Of a stretch of DNA of 64,000 nt, positions 8,260 through 16,567 are shown in pieces. Origin of the DNA: SAR86 cluster bacterium (GTDB lineage Bacteria; Pseudomonadota; Gammaproteobacteria; Magnimaribacterales; Magnimaribacteraceae); the NCBI GenBank assembly GCA_022447065.1, contig JAKUUM010000005.1, forward strand, positions 1 through 64,000, given 5' to 3'. Position 1 is the stretch's first letter. Each line of letters starts with the position of its first letter. The notes below the pieces were generated by a model, which was not told where the DNA came from, searched no databases, and saw nothing but the letters and a program-made list of their open reading frames with translations. Position numbers and translations under genes: made by a program.

Positions 8260-10155
8260 ATGACCGTTAAGCACCCTTTAGATCCTTTAAAAGAAGAAGA
8301 AATCAAGTTAGCTGTAGATATTTTGAAGGCGGATAAAAGATATGATAAAACTTCAACTTTTAGTTCAGCAATATTGGTTGAACCTGAGAAAACAGTTGTT
8401 CAAGATTTTAATGAAGGTTCTTCTTTTCCTAGAAACGTGAAACTTCTTGGCATTGATTCTAATCAAGATGGAGGATTCTGTGCAGAAATAGATATTCTTG
8501 CAAAAAAATTTGTAAGCCTCGAGAGATTACCTGGGAATGAACAGGTTCCTTATGCCATGGGTGATTTTGCCACTGCTATGATGCTCACCAAGGAAAATGC
8601 TGAATATCAAGAAGCTCTTAAGAAGCGTGGCATTACTGATTTAGAGCTAGTTCAGATAGATCCTTGGCCAGGTGGAGGATTTACACATGAGTCCATAAAA
8701 TCCGGTCATCGGGCTTTTAAATGCATCTCTTTTCTTAAAGAAAGCCTAGAAGATAATGCTTACGCTAGACCCATCCAAGGAGTTATTGCCTGGGTGGATT
8801 TAACTCTGGGTGAAGTAGTGCATGTGGAAGATCATGGTGTTATACCTATGCCTACAGAACATGCCCGATATGATGCGGGTTCACAATCCAATTTAAGAGA
8901 AGGTTTAAAACCGATTGATATCAACCAACCAGAAGGTTCGAGCTTTGAAGTAGATGGTTATCAAATATCATGGCAGGGATGGAAATTCAGGATTTCCATT
9001 CATGATGTACAGGGTCTTGTACTTCACCAGTTGTCGCTCCATGACAGGCCAATTCTTTATAGGGCGGCTTTGTCTGACATGGTGGTCCCATATGGCGATT
9101 CAGATCCCATGCATTCTTGGAAACATGTTTTCGATGGTAGTGAGTACAGTCTAGGAAGGTTCATTAACAGCCTTACTCTTGGATGTGATTGTCTTGGTGA
9201 AATCTATTATTTTGATATAAATCAAATTAGCTGGGATGGAGAAGTCAACAAGATTGAACAAGCCATCTGTCTACACGAAGAAGATTATGGCATCCAGTGG
9301 AAACATATAGATGGACAGGGGGGAGCAAAAGAAGTTAGAAGGTCAAGAAGATTAGTCATCAGCTCTATGTTTACGGTAGGAAACTATGACTATGGCTTTT
9401 TTTGGTATCTGTATTTAGATGGAACAATACAAATGGAGGTTAAATTAACAGGGATTATGGGAATTTCAGCTATAACAGACGAAACTTATAATCCTTCACA
9501 AGCTCCAAAAGTTGCCAAAAATATTGCTGCCCCTCTTCACCAACATCTTTTTTGTTTCCGTTTGGATTGGGAATTGGATGGAGGTAATAATCAGCTATTT
9601 GAGAGTGAGATCGAACTACTTCCAATAAATGGGAACAACCCTAATGGGACTCAATTTCAATCCATTTCACGTCATTTGAAAAGAGAAAGTGAAGCAAAAA
9701 GGGATGTAGCGCCGCAATCAAGTCGGATCTGGAAAGTGGTCAATCCAAATAAAGAAAATTCATTAGGTATTCCTGTAGCTTACAAACTTATGCCAGGAGC
9801 TACACCTAAGTTATTGTCCCATCCAGATTCCGTAGTTTCAAAACGGGCAGCCTTTGCAAAACACAATTTATGGGCTTCTCCTTATGTACTTGAAGAGCAA
9901 GGAGCAGCTGGCTCTTACACTGTCATGCACGAAGGCCAATCTGGAATAGAAGTTTATACTTCTAAAGATAGGGATATAAGTGAATGTGATTTGGTAATGT
10001 GGCATACCTTCGGCTTAAACCATGTACCGAGGCCTGAAGACTGGCCAGTCATGCCAGTTGAGTACTGCGGATTTCATTTAATACCTGTTGGATTTTTTGA
10101 TAAGAACCCAACTTTAGATATACCTCCTTCTTGTGATAAAAAGAATAAATCTTGA
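8260..10155 (+). CDS. Copper amine oxidase (primary-amine oxidase, TPQ type)
   Basis: A 631-residue copper amine oxidase with all catalytic elements in place. Tyr376 in GNYDYG is the expected precursor of the topaquinone cofactor, Asp292 in FDGSEY is the predicted catalytic base, and His427, His429 (HQH) and His588 (GLNH) are the copper ligands. The order and spacing closely match Arthrobacter-type phenylethylamine/histamine oxidases. These enzymes turn primary amines into aldehyde, ammonia and hydrogen peroxide. There is no signal peptide, so it is probably cytoplasmic, unlike the periplasmic E. coli enzyme. It closes the amine-related plus-strand cluster and is followed by glyoxalase II 22 bases later. 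Confidence 0.93.
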   Translation: MTVKHPLDPLKEEEIKLAVDILKADKRYDKTSTFSSAILVEPEKTVVQDFNEGSSFPRNVKLLGIDSNQDGGFCAEIDILAKKFVSLERLPGNEQVPYAMGDFATAMMLTKENAEYQEALKKRGITDLELVQIDPWPGGGFTHESIKSGHRAFKCISFLKESLEDNAYARPIQGVIAWVDLTLGEVVHVEDHGVIPMPTEHARYDAGSQSNLREGLKPIDINQPEGSSFEVDGYQISWQGWKFRISIHDVQGLVLHQLSLHDRPILYRAALSDMVVPYGDSDPMHSWKHVFDGSEYSLGRFINSLTLGCDCLGEIYYFDINQISWDGEVNKIEQAICLHEEDYGIQWKHIDGQGGAKEVRRSRRLVISSMFTVGNYDYGFFWYLYLDGTIQMEVKLTGIMGISAITDETYNPSQAPKVAKNIAAPLHQHLFCFRLDWELDGGNNQLFESEIELLPINGNNPNGTQFQSISRHLKRESEAKRDVAPQSSRIWKVVNPNKENSLGIPVAYKLMPGATPKLLSHPDSVVSKRAAFAKHNLWASPYVLEEQGAAGSYTVMHEGQSGIEVYTSKDRDISECDLVMWHTFGLNHVPRPEDWPVMPVEYCGFHLIPVGFFDKNPTLDIPPSCDKKNKS

Positions 10156-10177
10156 AAGAAAATAAGGAAAGCTGACT

Positions 10178-10972
10178 ATGCACATTGAGCAAATTTGGAC
10201 TGGTAATGCTTACCGTAACTTTAATTACTTATTAGCTTGCCCTGAAAGCGGAGAAGCTCTAGCGATAGATCCATTAGATTATGATAAATGCTTATCAAAA
10301 GCTAAAGAGAAAGGTTGGGAGATCACACAGATACTCAACACGCATGAACATGGAGATCACACAGGCGGAAATACCGCGGTGATAGAAGCAACAGGTGCCC
10401 GGCTACTGGCTCACCAGAATGCTGGTGGGAGAATCGAAGGAATAGACATAGGTTTGAAAGCGGGAGATGTCGTGAAAGTTGGTAGTACAGTTGAACTTCT
10501 CGCCCTTGATACACCTGGTCATACCATGAGTCACATCTGTCTACTCTCCAAGACCGAAACTCCCTCTCTTTTCTCAGGAGATACCTTGTTTAATGCTGGG
10601 GCTGGTAACTGTCATGGTGGAGGGCATCCAGAAGAACTCTACGACACATTCGTTTCACAACTAGAAAAACTGCCAGCGGGCACTAAGATCTATCCTGGTC
10701 ACGATTACATTACCAACAACTTGGCTTTCACCGTAGACCGTGAACCGGATAATCAGGTTGCCTTACGTCTACAGAAAAACCTTGAAGGTTCTCATGATCC
10801 TGGAAAGCCTCTGGTCACTACGCTTGCAATGGAGAAGGAGATCAATACTTTTTTTCGTTTGACCAGTTCAACAGTGATAACCAAACTTCAAGAATCTTTT
10901 CCAAATATGTCCGAAAAACCTTCTCAAAAAGAAGTGTTCCTTAAGCTCCGTGAACTTAGAAACAGTTGGTAG
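10178..10972 (+). CDS. gloB: Hydroxyacylglutathione hydrolase (glyoxalase II)
   Basis: A 264-residue metallo-beta-lactamase-fold enzyme of the glyoxalase II type, which hydrolyses S-lactoylglutathione to lactate and glutathione. The di-metal site is complete: THEHGDH with His56, His58, Asp60 and His61, then His115 (PGHTMSH), Asp135 (SGDTLF) and His175 (YPGHDY). Length fits the family. It probably shares a transcript with the amine oxidase, which makes aldehydes. Its last 23 bases overlap the PIMT gene. Confidence 0.9.
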   Translation: MHIEQIWTGNAYRNFNYLLACPESGEALAIDPLDYDKCLSKAKEKGWEITQILNTHEHGDHTGGNTAVIEATGARLLAHQNAGGRIEGIDIGLKAGDVVKVGSTVELLALDTPGHTMSHICLLSKTETPSLFSGDTLFNAGAGNCHGGGHPEELYDTFVSQLEKLPAGTKIYPGHDYITNNLAFTVDREPDNQVALRLQKNLEGSHDPGKPLVTTLAMEKEINTFFRLTSSTVITKLQESFPNMSEKPSQKEVFLKLRELRNSW

Positions 10973-11729
10973 AGGGCTTTACTTAATAGCCACAGTTTTT
11001 CTATGGAATCTTATATTGGCTACAGAAATTGTTGCAGAAAACAAGCCTTTGGAGAATGAGGAATTAAAAAATATGCTGAAAGCTATTGAAAAGACCACAC
11101 GCGCGACAAGATTCTACACTGATGTCAAGACTATCAGTGATGATGTCATGCAAGCTTTGGCCAAAGTAAATCGAGCTAAATTCGTGCCTGAGAATGCTGT
11201 TGAGGATGCATTTGAAAATCATCCTCTTAGGATTGGGTATGGCCAGACCATTTCACAACCTTTCATAGTAGCGTTAATGACTCACCTCCTTGAAATAGAG
11301 CCGGATGACCGAATCCTGGAGATAGGTACGGGATCTGGGTATCAAGCTGCAGTCGCGGCTGAACTTGCCTCTCAGGTTTATACGTTGGAAATCATTGCAG
11401 AACTTGCTGCTTCGGCTGACAAACGGCTTAAATCTATTGGTTACTCGAACATTTTCGTTAAAGCAGGTGACGGCTGGTACGGATGGCCAGAGGCAGCCCC
11501 TTTTGATGGTATTTTAGTCACGGCTGTGGCTCCCGAGATACCGCCTCAGCTACTGACTCAACTGGCAGTTGGGGGTAAGTTAGTTATACCGGTGGGGCAT
11601 GCTCGAGGCAATCAGGAGCTAGTCTTAATAACTCGTCATTCTCCTGATGAGATTAGCTCTAAAGATATATTGCCAGTTCGCTTTGTCCCGTTTACGGGTG
11701 AAGGCATACTTACTCTCCGTGAACGATAA
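10950..11729 (+). CDS. pcm: Protein-L-isoaspartate O-methyltransferase, apparently exported
   Basis: A 259-residue PIMT that methylates isoaspartyl residues of damaged proteins. Motifs are RIGYGQTISQP (substrate/SAM block), ILEIGTGSGYQAA (SAM-binding) and DGILVTAVAPEIP. The chosen GTG start lies inside gloB and gives an N-terminus with a hydrophobic stretch (GLYLIATVFLWNLILATEIVA) that looks like a signal peptide or anchor, which is not usual for cytoplasmic Pcm. No good ribosome site is visible, so translation may be coupled to gloB. A shorter cytoplasmic form from an internal start near 11,070 cannot be excluded. Confidence 0.85.
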   Translation: MNLETVGRGLYLIATVFLWNLILATEIVAENKPLENEELKNMLKAIEKTTRATRFYTDVKTISDDVMQALAKVNRAKFVPENAVEDAFENHPLRIGYGQTISQPFIVALMTHLLEIEPDDRILEIGTGSGYQAAVAAELASQVYTLEIIAELAASADKRLKSIGYSNIFVKAGDGWYGWPEAAPFDGILVTAVAPEIPPQLLTQLAVGGKLVIPVGHARGNQELVLITRHSPDEISSKDILPVRFVPFTGEGILTLRER

Positions 11730-11771
11730 AATAGATTTATAATGATTCAGGTCTTGATGGAGTTTTTCTTT

Positions 11772-12656
11772 TTAAGTTTCTCCGAAAAAATCTAACATAT
11801 CAGATATGACAGTAGGAAGAACCTCGGGAGGTAAGTTGTGACCCATCCCTTCGTAGATCACTAGTTTGGATCCTTCGATAAGTTCCGCTGTGTGCCTCCC
11901 ATGATCCGGTGGTAGAAGTGGATCATTAGCTCCATGTTGAACTAAAGTTTTCACATTTATATTTTTAACCTGTTCAGATCGATCCCCTGCATGAAATATG
12001 GCTGTTAATTGTCGTGGCATTGATTCTGGGTAAAATCCATATGAACGCATCTGTTCTACATTAATTTCGCCAAAATTTCCATCTCCAAAATTTCTAAAGT
12101 TACCTTCAGTTTCATTAGTCATTTCAGGAAGATGCTTTGCCCCTGTTGTTGACATGATGGAAACAAGACTTTTTGTTCTTTCTGGGTACTCAGACGCGAT
12201 AGTCTGGGCAATCATGCCACCCATTGAAGCTCCTACAATGTGAGCACTCTGTATCTCCAACACATCCAAAACAGCAATACCATCTTCTGCCATATCCAGC
12301 AAAGTGTATGGAGCGTTTACCTCAAAACCAAGGCTGTTAACCAAAAATTTCCACCACAGCTTAGGCTCACCAAGTCTATCTAAGCGATCTGAATCACCAG
12401 TGTCTCTATTATCAAAGAGCACGACTCTGTAGCCTGCATCAACGAATCCATTGACAATTTCTTCAGGCCAAACGCGGTGCGAAGCCATCAGTCCCATAAT
12501 CATCAATACAGAAGGAGACTCTTCTTCCCCAGCAGTGGTGTAAGCAATGGACACTCCATCAACATCTACAATGCTAGTAGCTTGATCTGATTTATAATCA
12601 GGGTAAGTACTAACAGAAAAGACCGATAGAAAAACAAACAAAAACAAGTTTTTCAT
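11772..12656 (-). CDS. Exported alpha/beta hydrolase
   Basis: A 294-residue alpha/beta hydrolase. I chose the ATG at 12656 because it begins a signal peptide (MKNLFLFVFLSVFSVSTYP); a frame opening further upstream would overlap the CDGSH gene and bury it. Catalytic elements are GASMGGM (nucleophile), GANDPLLPP (acid) and GMGHNLP (histidine). The early block VLFDNRDTGDSDR is typical of haloperoxidase/esterase-like hydrolases. The substrate is unknown. It follows the double-CDGSH gene by 23 bases on the same strand. Confidence 0.82.
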   Translation of the reverse strand: MKNLFLFVFLSVFSVSTYPDYKSDQATSIVDVDGVSIAYTTAGEEESPSVLMIMGLMASHRVWPEEIVNGFVDAGYRVVLFDNRDTGDSDRLDRLGEPKLWWKFLVNSLGFEVNAPYTLLDMAEDGIAVLDVLEIQSAHIVGASMGGMIAQTIASEYPERTKSLVSIMSTTGAKHLPEMTNETEGNFRNFGDGNFGEINVEQMRSYGFYPESMPRQLTAIFHAGDRSEQVKNINVKTLVQHGANDPLLPPDHGRHTAELIEGSKLVIYEGMGHNLPPEVLPTVISDMLDFFGET

Positions 12657-12679
12657 TTGTCTAGAATACACTAATAATT

Positions 12680-12919
12680 TTATAAGTCTTTGTGGGTTCC
12701 GTCGCAGAATGGTTGGTTTGAGCTTTTTTTGCATCCACAAAAATACACTTCCTGATCTTCTTCAAAGTTTACTTTTTCTGGCAAGAAGTCAGTTGCTTCA
12801 TGAGACCCATCGCAAAAAGGCTGCCTTGAACTGCGACCACAACGACACCAGTAGTAACTCTTGTCAGCCACAACCGCTTCTTTATAAGGAAATTTTTGTG
12901 CAATCTTCGGTTCCGACAT
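12680..12919 (-). CDS. Double CDGSH iron-sulfur domain protein
   Basis: A 79-residue protein with two tandem CDGSH-type [2Fe-2S] motifs. The first has ligands Cys25, Cys27, Cys36 and His40 (CRCGRSSRQPFCDGSH); the second has Cys61, Cys63, Cys72 and His76 (CGCKKSSNQPFCDGTH). This matches the small bacterial mitoNEET/Miner2-like proteins, which hold redox-active, acid-labile clusters. A role in electron transfer or cluster donation is inferred from the family. It is first in a possible two-gene operon with the exported hydrolase. Confidence 0.92.
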   Translation of the reverse strand: MSEPKIAQKFPYKEAVVADKSYYWCRCGRSSRQPFCDGSHEATDFLPEKVNFEEDQEVYFCGCKKSSNQPFCDGTHKDL

Positions 12920-13017
12920 AATTCTCCCCCCAAAAGAATCAAGATAACATGCTTTAATCTAACAAAGTCCCAATGAGAATGAGATCATTTCTCATAAATT
13001 CAAGAAGAAAAAAAGAA

Positions 13018-13386
13018 TTAACTTTCTACGTGAAACAGTTTGTTATAAATGACCCAGTCATCATCTATCTTCAAGAAAGATAAGGTATCTTGAAAAACCA
13101 TTCCTATATAACCATCTCTAACTCTGGCCACAGCTGTGGAGCCTGCTATTTCAATGGATAAAGTTTCCAATAACTTCTCCTCATTTTTTTCTGCAGCTGA
13201 AGGAATTTGAGACGCTACAAATGTAGCAAAGTTGTCTACTGATTGCTCCAGAAGCTTTCCTTGCATATAACCCGTAATCTTTGCATTTTCATGGAAAACT
13301 TGGCGAACCTTATCTTCACTCGATTCATACATGCTATCAAAGTAAAGTTGGATGGCTTCGGAAATTTTGTTTTTGTCTTCGCTCAT
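13018..13386 (-). CDS. NTF2-like / putative lumazine-binding family protein
   Basis: A 122-residue protein resembling the SnoaL/NTF2-like Lumazine_bd_2 group: an N-terminal helix pair (ISEAIQLYFDSMYESSEDKV), then F-HENAKITGYMQGKL and a C-terminal strand block ending DDWVIYNKLFHVE. The start at 13386 has a good AAAGGAGAG ribosome site, whereas an upstream in-frame start lacks one and would run into the amidase. The family often acts as small ligand-binding enzymes or scaffolds; no specific function can be assigned. It lies 10 bases after the amidase gene, so the two form an operon. Confidence 0.72.
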   Translation of the reverse strand: MSEDKNKISEAIQLYFDSMYESSEDKVRQVFHENAKITGYMQGKLLEQSVDNFATFVASQIPSAAEKNEEKLLETLSIEIAGSTAVARVRDGYIGMVFQDTLSFLKIDDDWVIYNKLFHVES

Positions 13387-13396
13387 TGTCTCTCCT

Positions 13397-14848
13397 TTAT
13401 ACTTGATAATTAGGTGGAATTCTAAAATCACCACGAACATCTCTTATCATTTTAGAGACTTCAATACAGGTTTTGTCTTCTAAATATGGACCAGTTACTT
13501 GAAGTCCAATAGGTAAGCCGGACTCTGTTAATCCAATGGGAGTGCTTGTACTTGGAAGATTGGCCATAACAGCAGGCCCTGCCCATAGAGTAGAATCCCA
13601 ATATTCTCTTTCCTTGCCATTGATCATCAAACTTCTCTCATGAAAAGGCCTGTGATCGTGTTTCATAGCAGGCAGAACACAGACCGGACATAAGATTACG
13701 TCATAGTTCTCAAAGAAGGTTCTCCATTGTTGTCTCATGAATTGTCTTTTAGCATTTACCACAATCCAATCTCTAGCCAATAAGCTAGCCCCTCTAGCTG
13801 TCTTGGCCATAGATGACATATCGTCATCTTTTATAGTTTTAGCTATCTCATCGATTTGATTAAGAGTTTTTTGGGGTGCTCCAGCTATCATAAGTGGATT
13901 TAATAACTTGCTGTAAACATCATCAGAATCTCTAAAAGAAAAAGGAGGCGTTGCGTTTTCAACTTTTGCTCCAGCAGATTTTAAGTCTTCTACCGTAGCT
14001 GATATTAAAGAAGAGGTTTCTGAATCTACTTCAGCGTATTCTTCTTCAGGCCAAACTGCTATCTTAAGATCTTCTATCTTATTTGATCTTGCTTTAGGAA
14101 GTTTAAAACTCCATGCAATACTGTCTTGTTCTTGAGGTGAAGCCAATATATCTAAAGCAATTTCTATGTCTTCAGGCGATCTTGCTAGAGGTCCAGCAAC
14201 TGAAAGACCGTTACCTACAGATATGTGACCAGGAGGCGGTGGCAAGTGCCCAACTTCCGAAACAATGTTGTAACTGGGTTTGTGACCATAGAGTCCACAA
14301 AAGTGAGCAGGGGTTCTAATTGAACCACCTATATCCGAACCAAGCTCTAGAGGCGACATTCCAGAAGCTAATGACGAAGCCGATCCTCCCGAAGATCCTC
14401 CAGGTGTTCTTTCGAGATCCCATGGATTATTGGTAGTGCCATAAATGTCGTTGTAACTTTGTAGGTCAGCAGAATTAAGAGGAACATTTGTTTTACCAAA
14501 AACAATTGCACCAGCATCAACCAAGTGTTGCACAGCCTCCGCATTCTTCTCTGGAACATAGTCTTTCCAGACAGGATTGCCTCCCGTTGAAACTACTCCT
14601 TCTACGGAATAAGCGTCCTTGATAGTCATTGATAGACCATGGAGAGGACCTAGGTCTTCGCCTTTCGCTAATGCTTCGTCTGCTAGCTTAGCTCTGTCCA
14701 TTGCCCTGTCTGCGTCCAAAGCAACTACTGCATTAAGTTGAGGGTTCACTTGCTCAACTCTTTTTAGTAACGCTTCTAAAAGTTCTACGGATGACAACTC
14801 CTTTTTCTTAATAAGGTCTACTAACTCATGTGCATTCTTAAATATCAT
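13397..14848 (-). CDS. Amidase-signature family amidase
   Basis: A 483-residue amidase-signature enzyme with the Ser-cisSer-Lys triad intact: Lys77 (TIKDAYS), Ser153 in GGSSGG and Ser176 in SDIGGSIRTPA. The start at 14848 is preferred over an upstream GTG because an AAGGAG ribosome site sits 10 bases before it. These enzymes hydrolyse amides to acid and ammonia. There is no signal peptide. Gene order is amidase then the small NTF2-like gene; peptide deformylase is divergent. Confidence 0.9.
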   Translation of the reverse strand: MIFKNAHELVDLIKKKELSSVELLEALLKRVEQVNPQLNAVVALDADRAMDRAKLADEALAKGEDLGPLHGLSMTIKDAYSVEGVVSTGGNPVWKDYVPEKNAEAVQHLVDAGAIVFGKTNVPLNSADLQSYNDIYGTTNNPWDLERTPGGSSGGSASSLASGMSPLELGSDIGGSIRTPAHFCGLYGHKPSYNIVSEVGHLPPPPGHISVGNGLSVAGPLARSPEDIEIALDILASPQEQDSIAWSFKLPKARSNKIEDLKIAVWPEEEYAEVDSETSSLISATVEDLKSAGAKVENATPPFSFRDSDDVYSKLLNPLMIAGAPQKTLNQIDEIAKTIKDDDMSSMAKTARGASLLARDWIVVNAKRQFMRQQWRTFFENYDVILCPVCVLPAMKHDHRPFHERSLMINGKEREYWDSTLWAGPAVMANLPSTSTPIGLTESGLPIGLQVTGPYLEDKTCIEVSKMIRDVRGDFRIPPNYQV

Positions 14849-14911
14849 TTCTTTTTTCTCCTTCACTTAATCTATCACCCACCGGTTTTTAATCAAGCGA
14901 AAGGTTATTTG

Positions 14912-14917
14912 TATAAT
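14912..14917 (+). promoter_or_regulatory. Candidate -10 box for peptide deformylase
   Basis: A perfect TATAAT stands 20 bases before the def start. A recognisable -35 is weak (TTAATC at 17 bases). With initiation about 7 bases downstream, the leader would be only about 14 bases and would hold no Shine-Dalgarno sequence. Confidence 0.45.
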
Positions 14918-14937
14918 GAACTAAAAAATAGAATAAA

Positions 14938-15480
14938 TTGACGATACATAAAATAATAAAAATGGGCAATCCTCTGCTTAGAGAGCAAGCGATAATCTTT
15001 GAACCAGATGAAATTTCTTCTGTTGAAACCCAAGAATTGCTTAAGGATATGTGGGAGACCATGGACGAATACGGTGGCGTAGGATTAGCAGCTCCACAAA
15101 TAGGCGTTTCCAAGCAATTGGCAGTCATTAGAATCGAAGAGGATAACGAGAGATATCCCGAAGCTGAAAAAACAGAAGAAATTGTTATCTTTAATCCCAC
15201 TATCACCTACCTGGATGAGACTTTACAGAGCTTTTGGGAGGGTTGTTTGAGTGTGCCAGGTTTACGCGGGATAGTGTTTAGACCCAGAAAAGTTCAATTA
15301 GATTTTTTAGACGAATCGGCTAATAAGAAAACTTTGATAGCTGAAGATTTCTTAGCAACAGTATTCCAACACGAGTTAGATCATCTATCCGGTAAGCTTT
15401 TTATAGATAGAATTGATGATATAACTACCCTGTCTTTTGAAGACGAATTAATATTAACTGGCGAAGAAAAAGACTTATAA
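14938..15480 (+). CDS. def: Peptide deformylase
   Basis: A 180-residue deformylase that removes the formyl group from nascent proteins. Motifs are GVGLAAPQIG (47-56), EGCLSVPG with metal ligand Cys103, and HELDH with His145, Glu146 and His149. The TTG start is chosen because the family has the IxKMGxPxL opening reached only from here; the next ATG (14962) would cut off that strand. No ribosome site is visible. The gene stands apart from fmt, its usual neighbour, and is followed 16 bases later by the ADP-ribosylglycohydrolase gene. Confidence 0.93.
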   Translation: MTIHKIIKMGNPLLREQAIIFEPDEISSVETQELLKDMWETMDEYGGVGLAAPQIGVSKQLAVIRIEEDNERYPEAEKTEEIVIFNPTITYLDETLQSFWEGCLSVPGLRGIVFRPRKVQLDFLDESANKKTLIAEDFLATVFQHELDHLSGKLFIDRIDDITTLSFEDELILTGEEKDL

Positions 15481-15496
15481 ACCAGTAGGAAATCTT

Positions 15497-16564
15497 ATGG
15501 ACATAGAAAAAAGAATAACGGCAGCTTGGCAAGGAAGAATATCCGGTTGTTTACTGGGTAAGCCTGTCGAAGTCCTTTCGATGAGAGAAGGTCATCAAAA
15601 GTTAAACAATTTTTTAAATGAAGCCCAATCGTTGCCATTAAGGGATTACATTAATTATGTTGAACACGACTACATAAGAGGAGTTAACAAGAAATGCATG
15701 AAGGGCAATATAGAGAAAGCAGAAATTGATGATGACATAACTTATACGGTTTTATGTTTGATGATGTTGGAGAGATATGGTCTCGAATTAAAAAGTGAAG
15801 ATGTCGCCAGAACTTGGCTGAACCTACTGCCTGCAGGAGCTACTTTTACAGCGGAGAGAGAGGCTTATCTTAATATTTTGAAATATGCAGACATGGAATT
15901 TCAATTTGGTGGGCCAAAAAAGTTTGAGATATCAGACATTAATGACAATAAATACAATGATTGGATAGGAGCCCAGATCAGGGTCGATCTCTATGGTTGG
16001 GTATTGCCTGGCAAACCAGGATTAGCTGCTCACCTAGCTCGACAGGACGCCATGCTTTCTCATCGAAGAAATGGAGTAGAGTGCTCAGCTTTTATTGCCG
16101 CTTTAGGTGCCCTAATTCCTTCTCACGAAGATAAATTATCCGCCATACAAGCAGCGCTTGAATTTATAGACAAGAGCACAGAAACTTTTGAAGCTGTGCA
16201 CCTTGGCATCGAGAATATGAATAAGGATTTCACCCCTATTGCAGAAAAGTACAAGGATATGTCTCCGGTTCATAGCTTAAATAATCTTGCCGTTGTTGTT
16301 TGGGCTTTTCTGTCTTTTGAAGATTATGACGCAGCAGTGGGAGAGGCAGTCACAGCTGGATGGGATACCGATTGCAATGGAGCTACCGTAGGGGGATTAA
16401 TGGGACTGCACCAATCTGAAATTCCATCCAAATGGTATGAACCTTGGCAGGGAAGAGTCTGTACCACTATTTCTGGATTGGGAGAGTTAGCATTGCAAGA
16501 CCTGGTCAACAGAACAACTTCACTCGTTACAAAATTTTCAGAATTTGAGGATAAAAAATCCTAA
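15497..16564 (+). CDS. ADP-ribosylglycohydrolase family protein
   Basis: A 355-residue DraG/ARH-fold protein. The family's metal-binding motifs are present: an early GRISGCLLGKPVE block, EIDDDITYTVL near residue 75, and the C-terminal GWDTDCNGATVGGLMGL. Members remove ADP-ribose from proteins, nucleic acids or small molecules using two magnesium ions. The next gene is a ribokinase 3 bases away and then a nucleoside hydrolase, so a role in recycling ribose from ADP-ribose or nucleosides is likely. The exact substrate is open. Confidence 0.86.
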   Translation: MDIEKRITAAWQGRISGCLLGKPVEVLSMREGHQKLNNFLNEAQSLPLRDYINYVEHDYIRGVNKKCMKGNIEKAEIDDDITYTVLCLMMLERYGLELKSEDVARTWLNLLPAGATFTAEREAYLNILKYADMEFQFGGPKKFEISDINDNKYNDWIGAQIRVDLYGWVLPGKPGLAAHLARQDAMLSHRRNGVECSAFIAALGALIPSHEDKLSAIQAALEFIDKSTETFEAVHLGIENMNKDFTPIAEKYKDMSPVHSLNNLAVVVWAFLSFEDYDAAVGEAVTAGWDTDCNGATVGGLMGLHQSEIPSKWYEPWQGRVCTTISGLGELALQDLVNRTTSLVTKFSEFEDKKS

Positions 16565-16567
16565 TTT

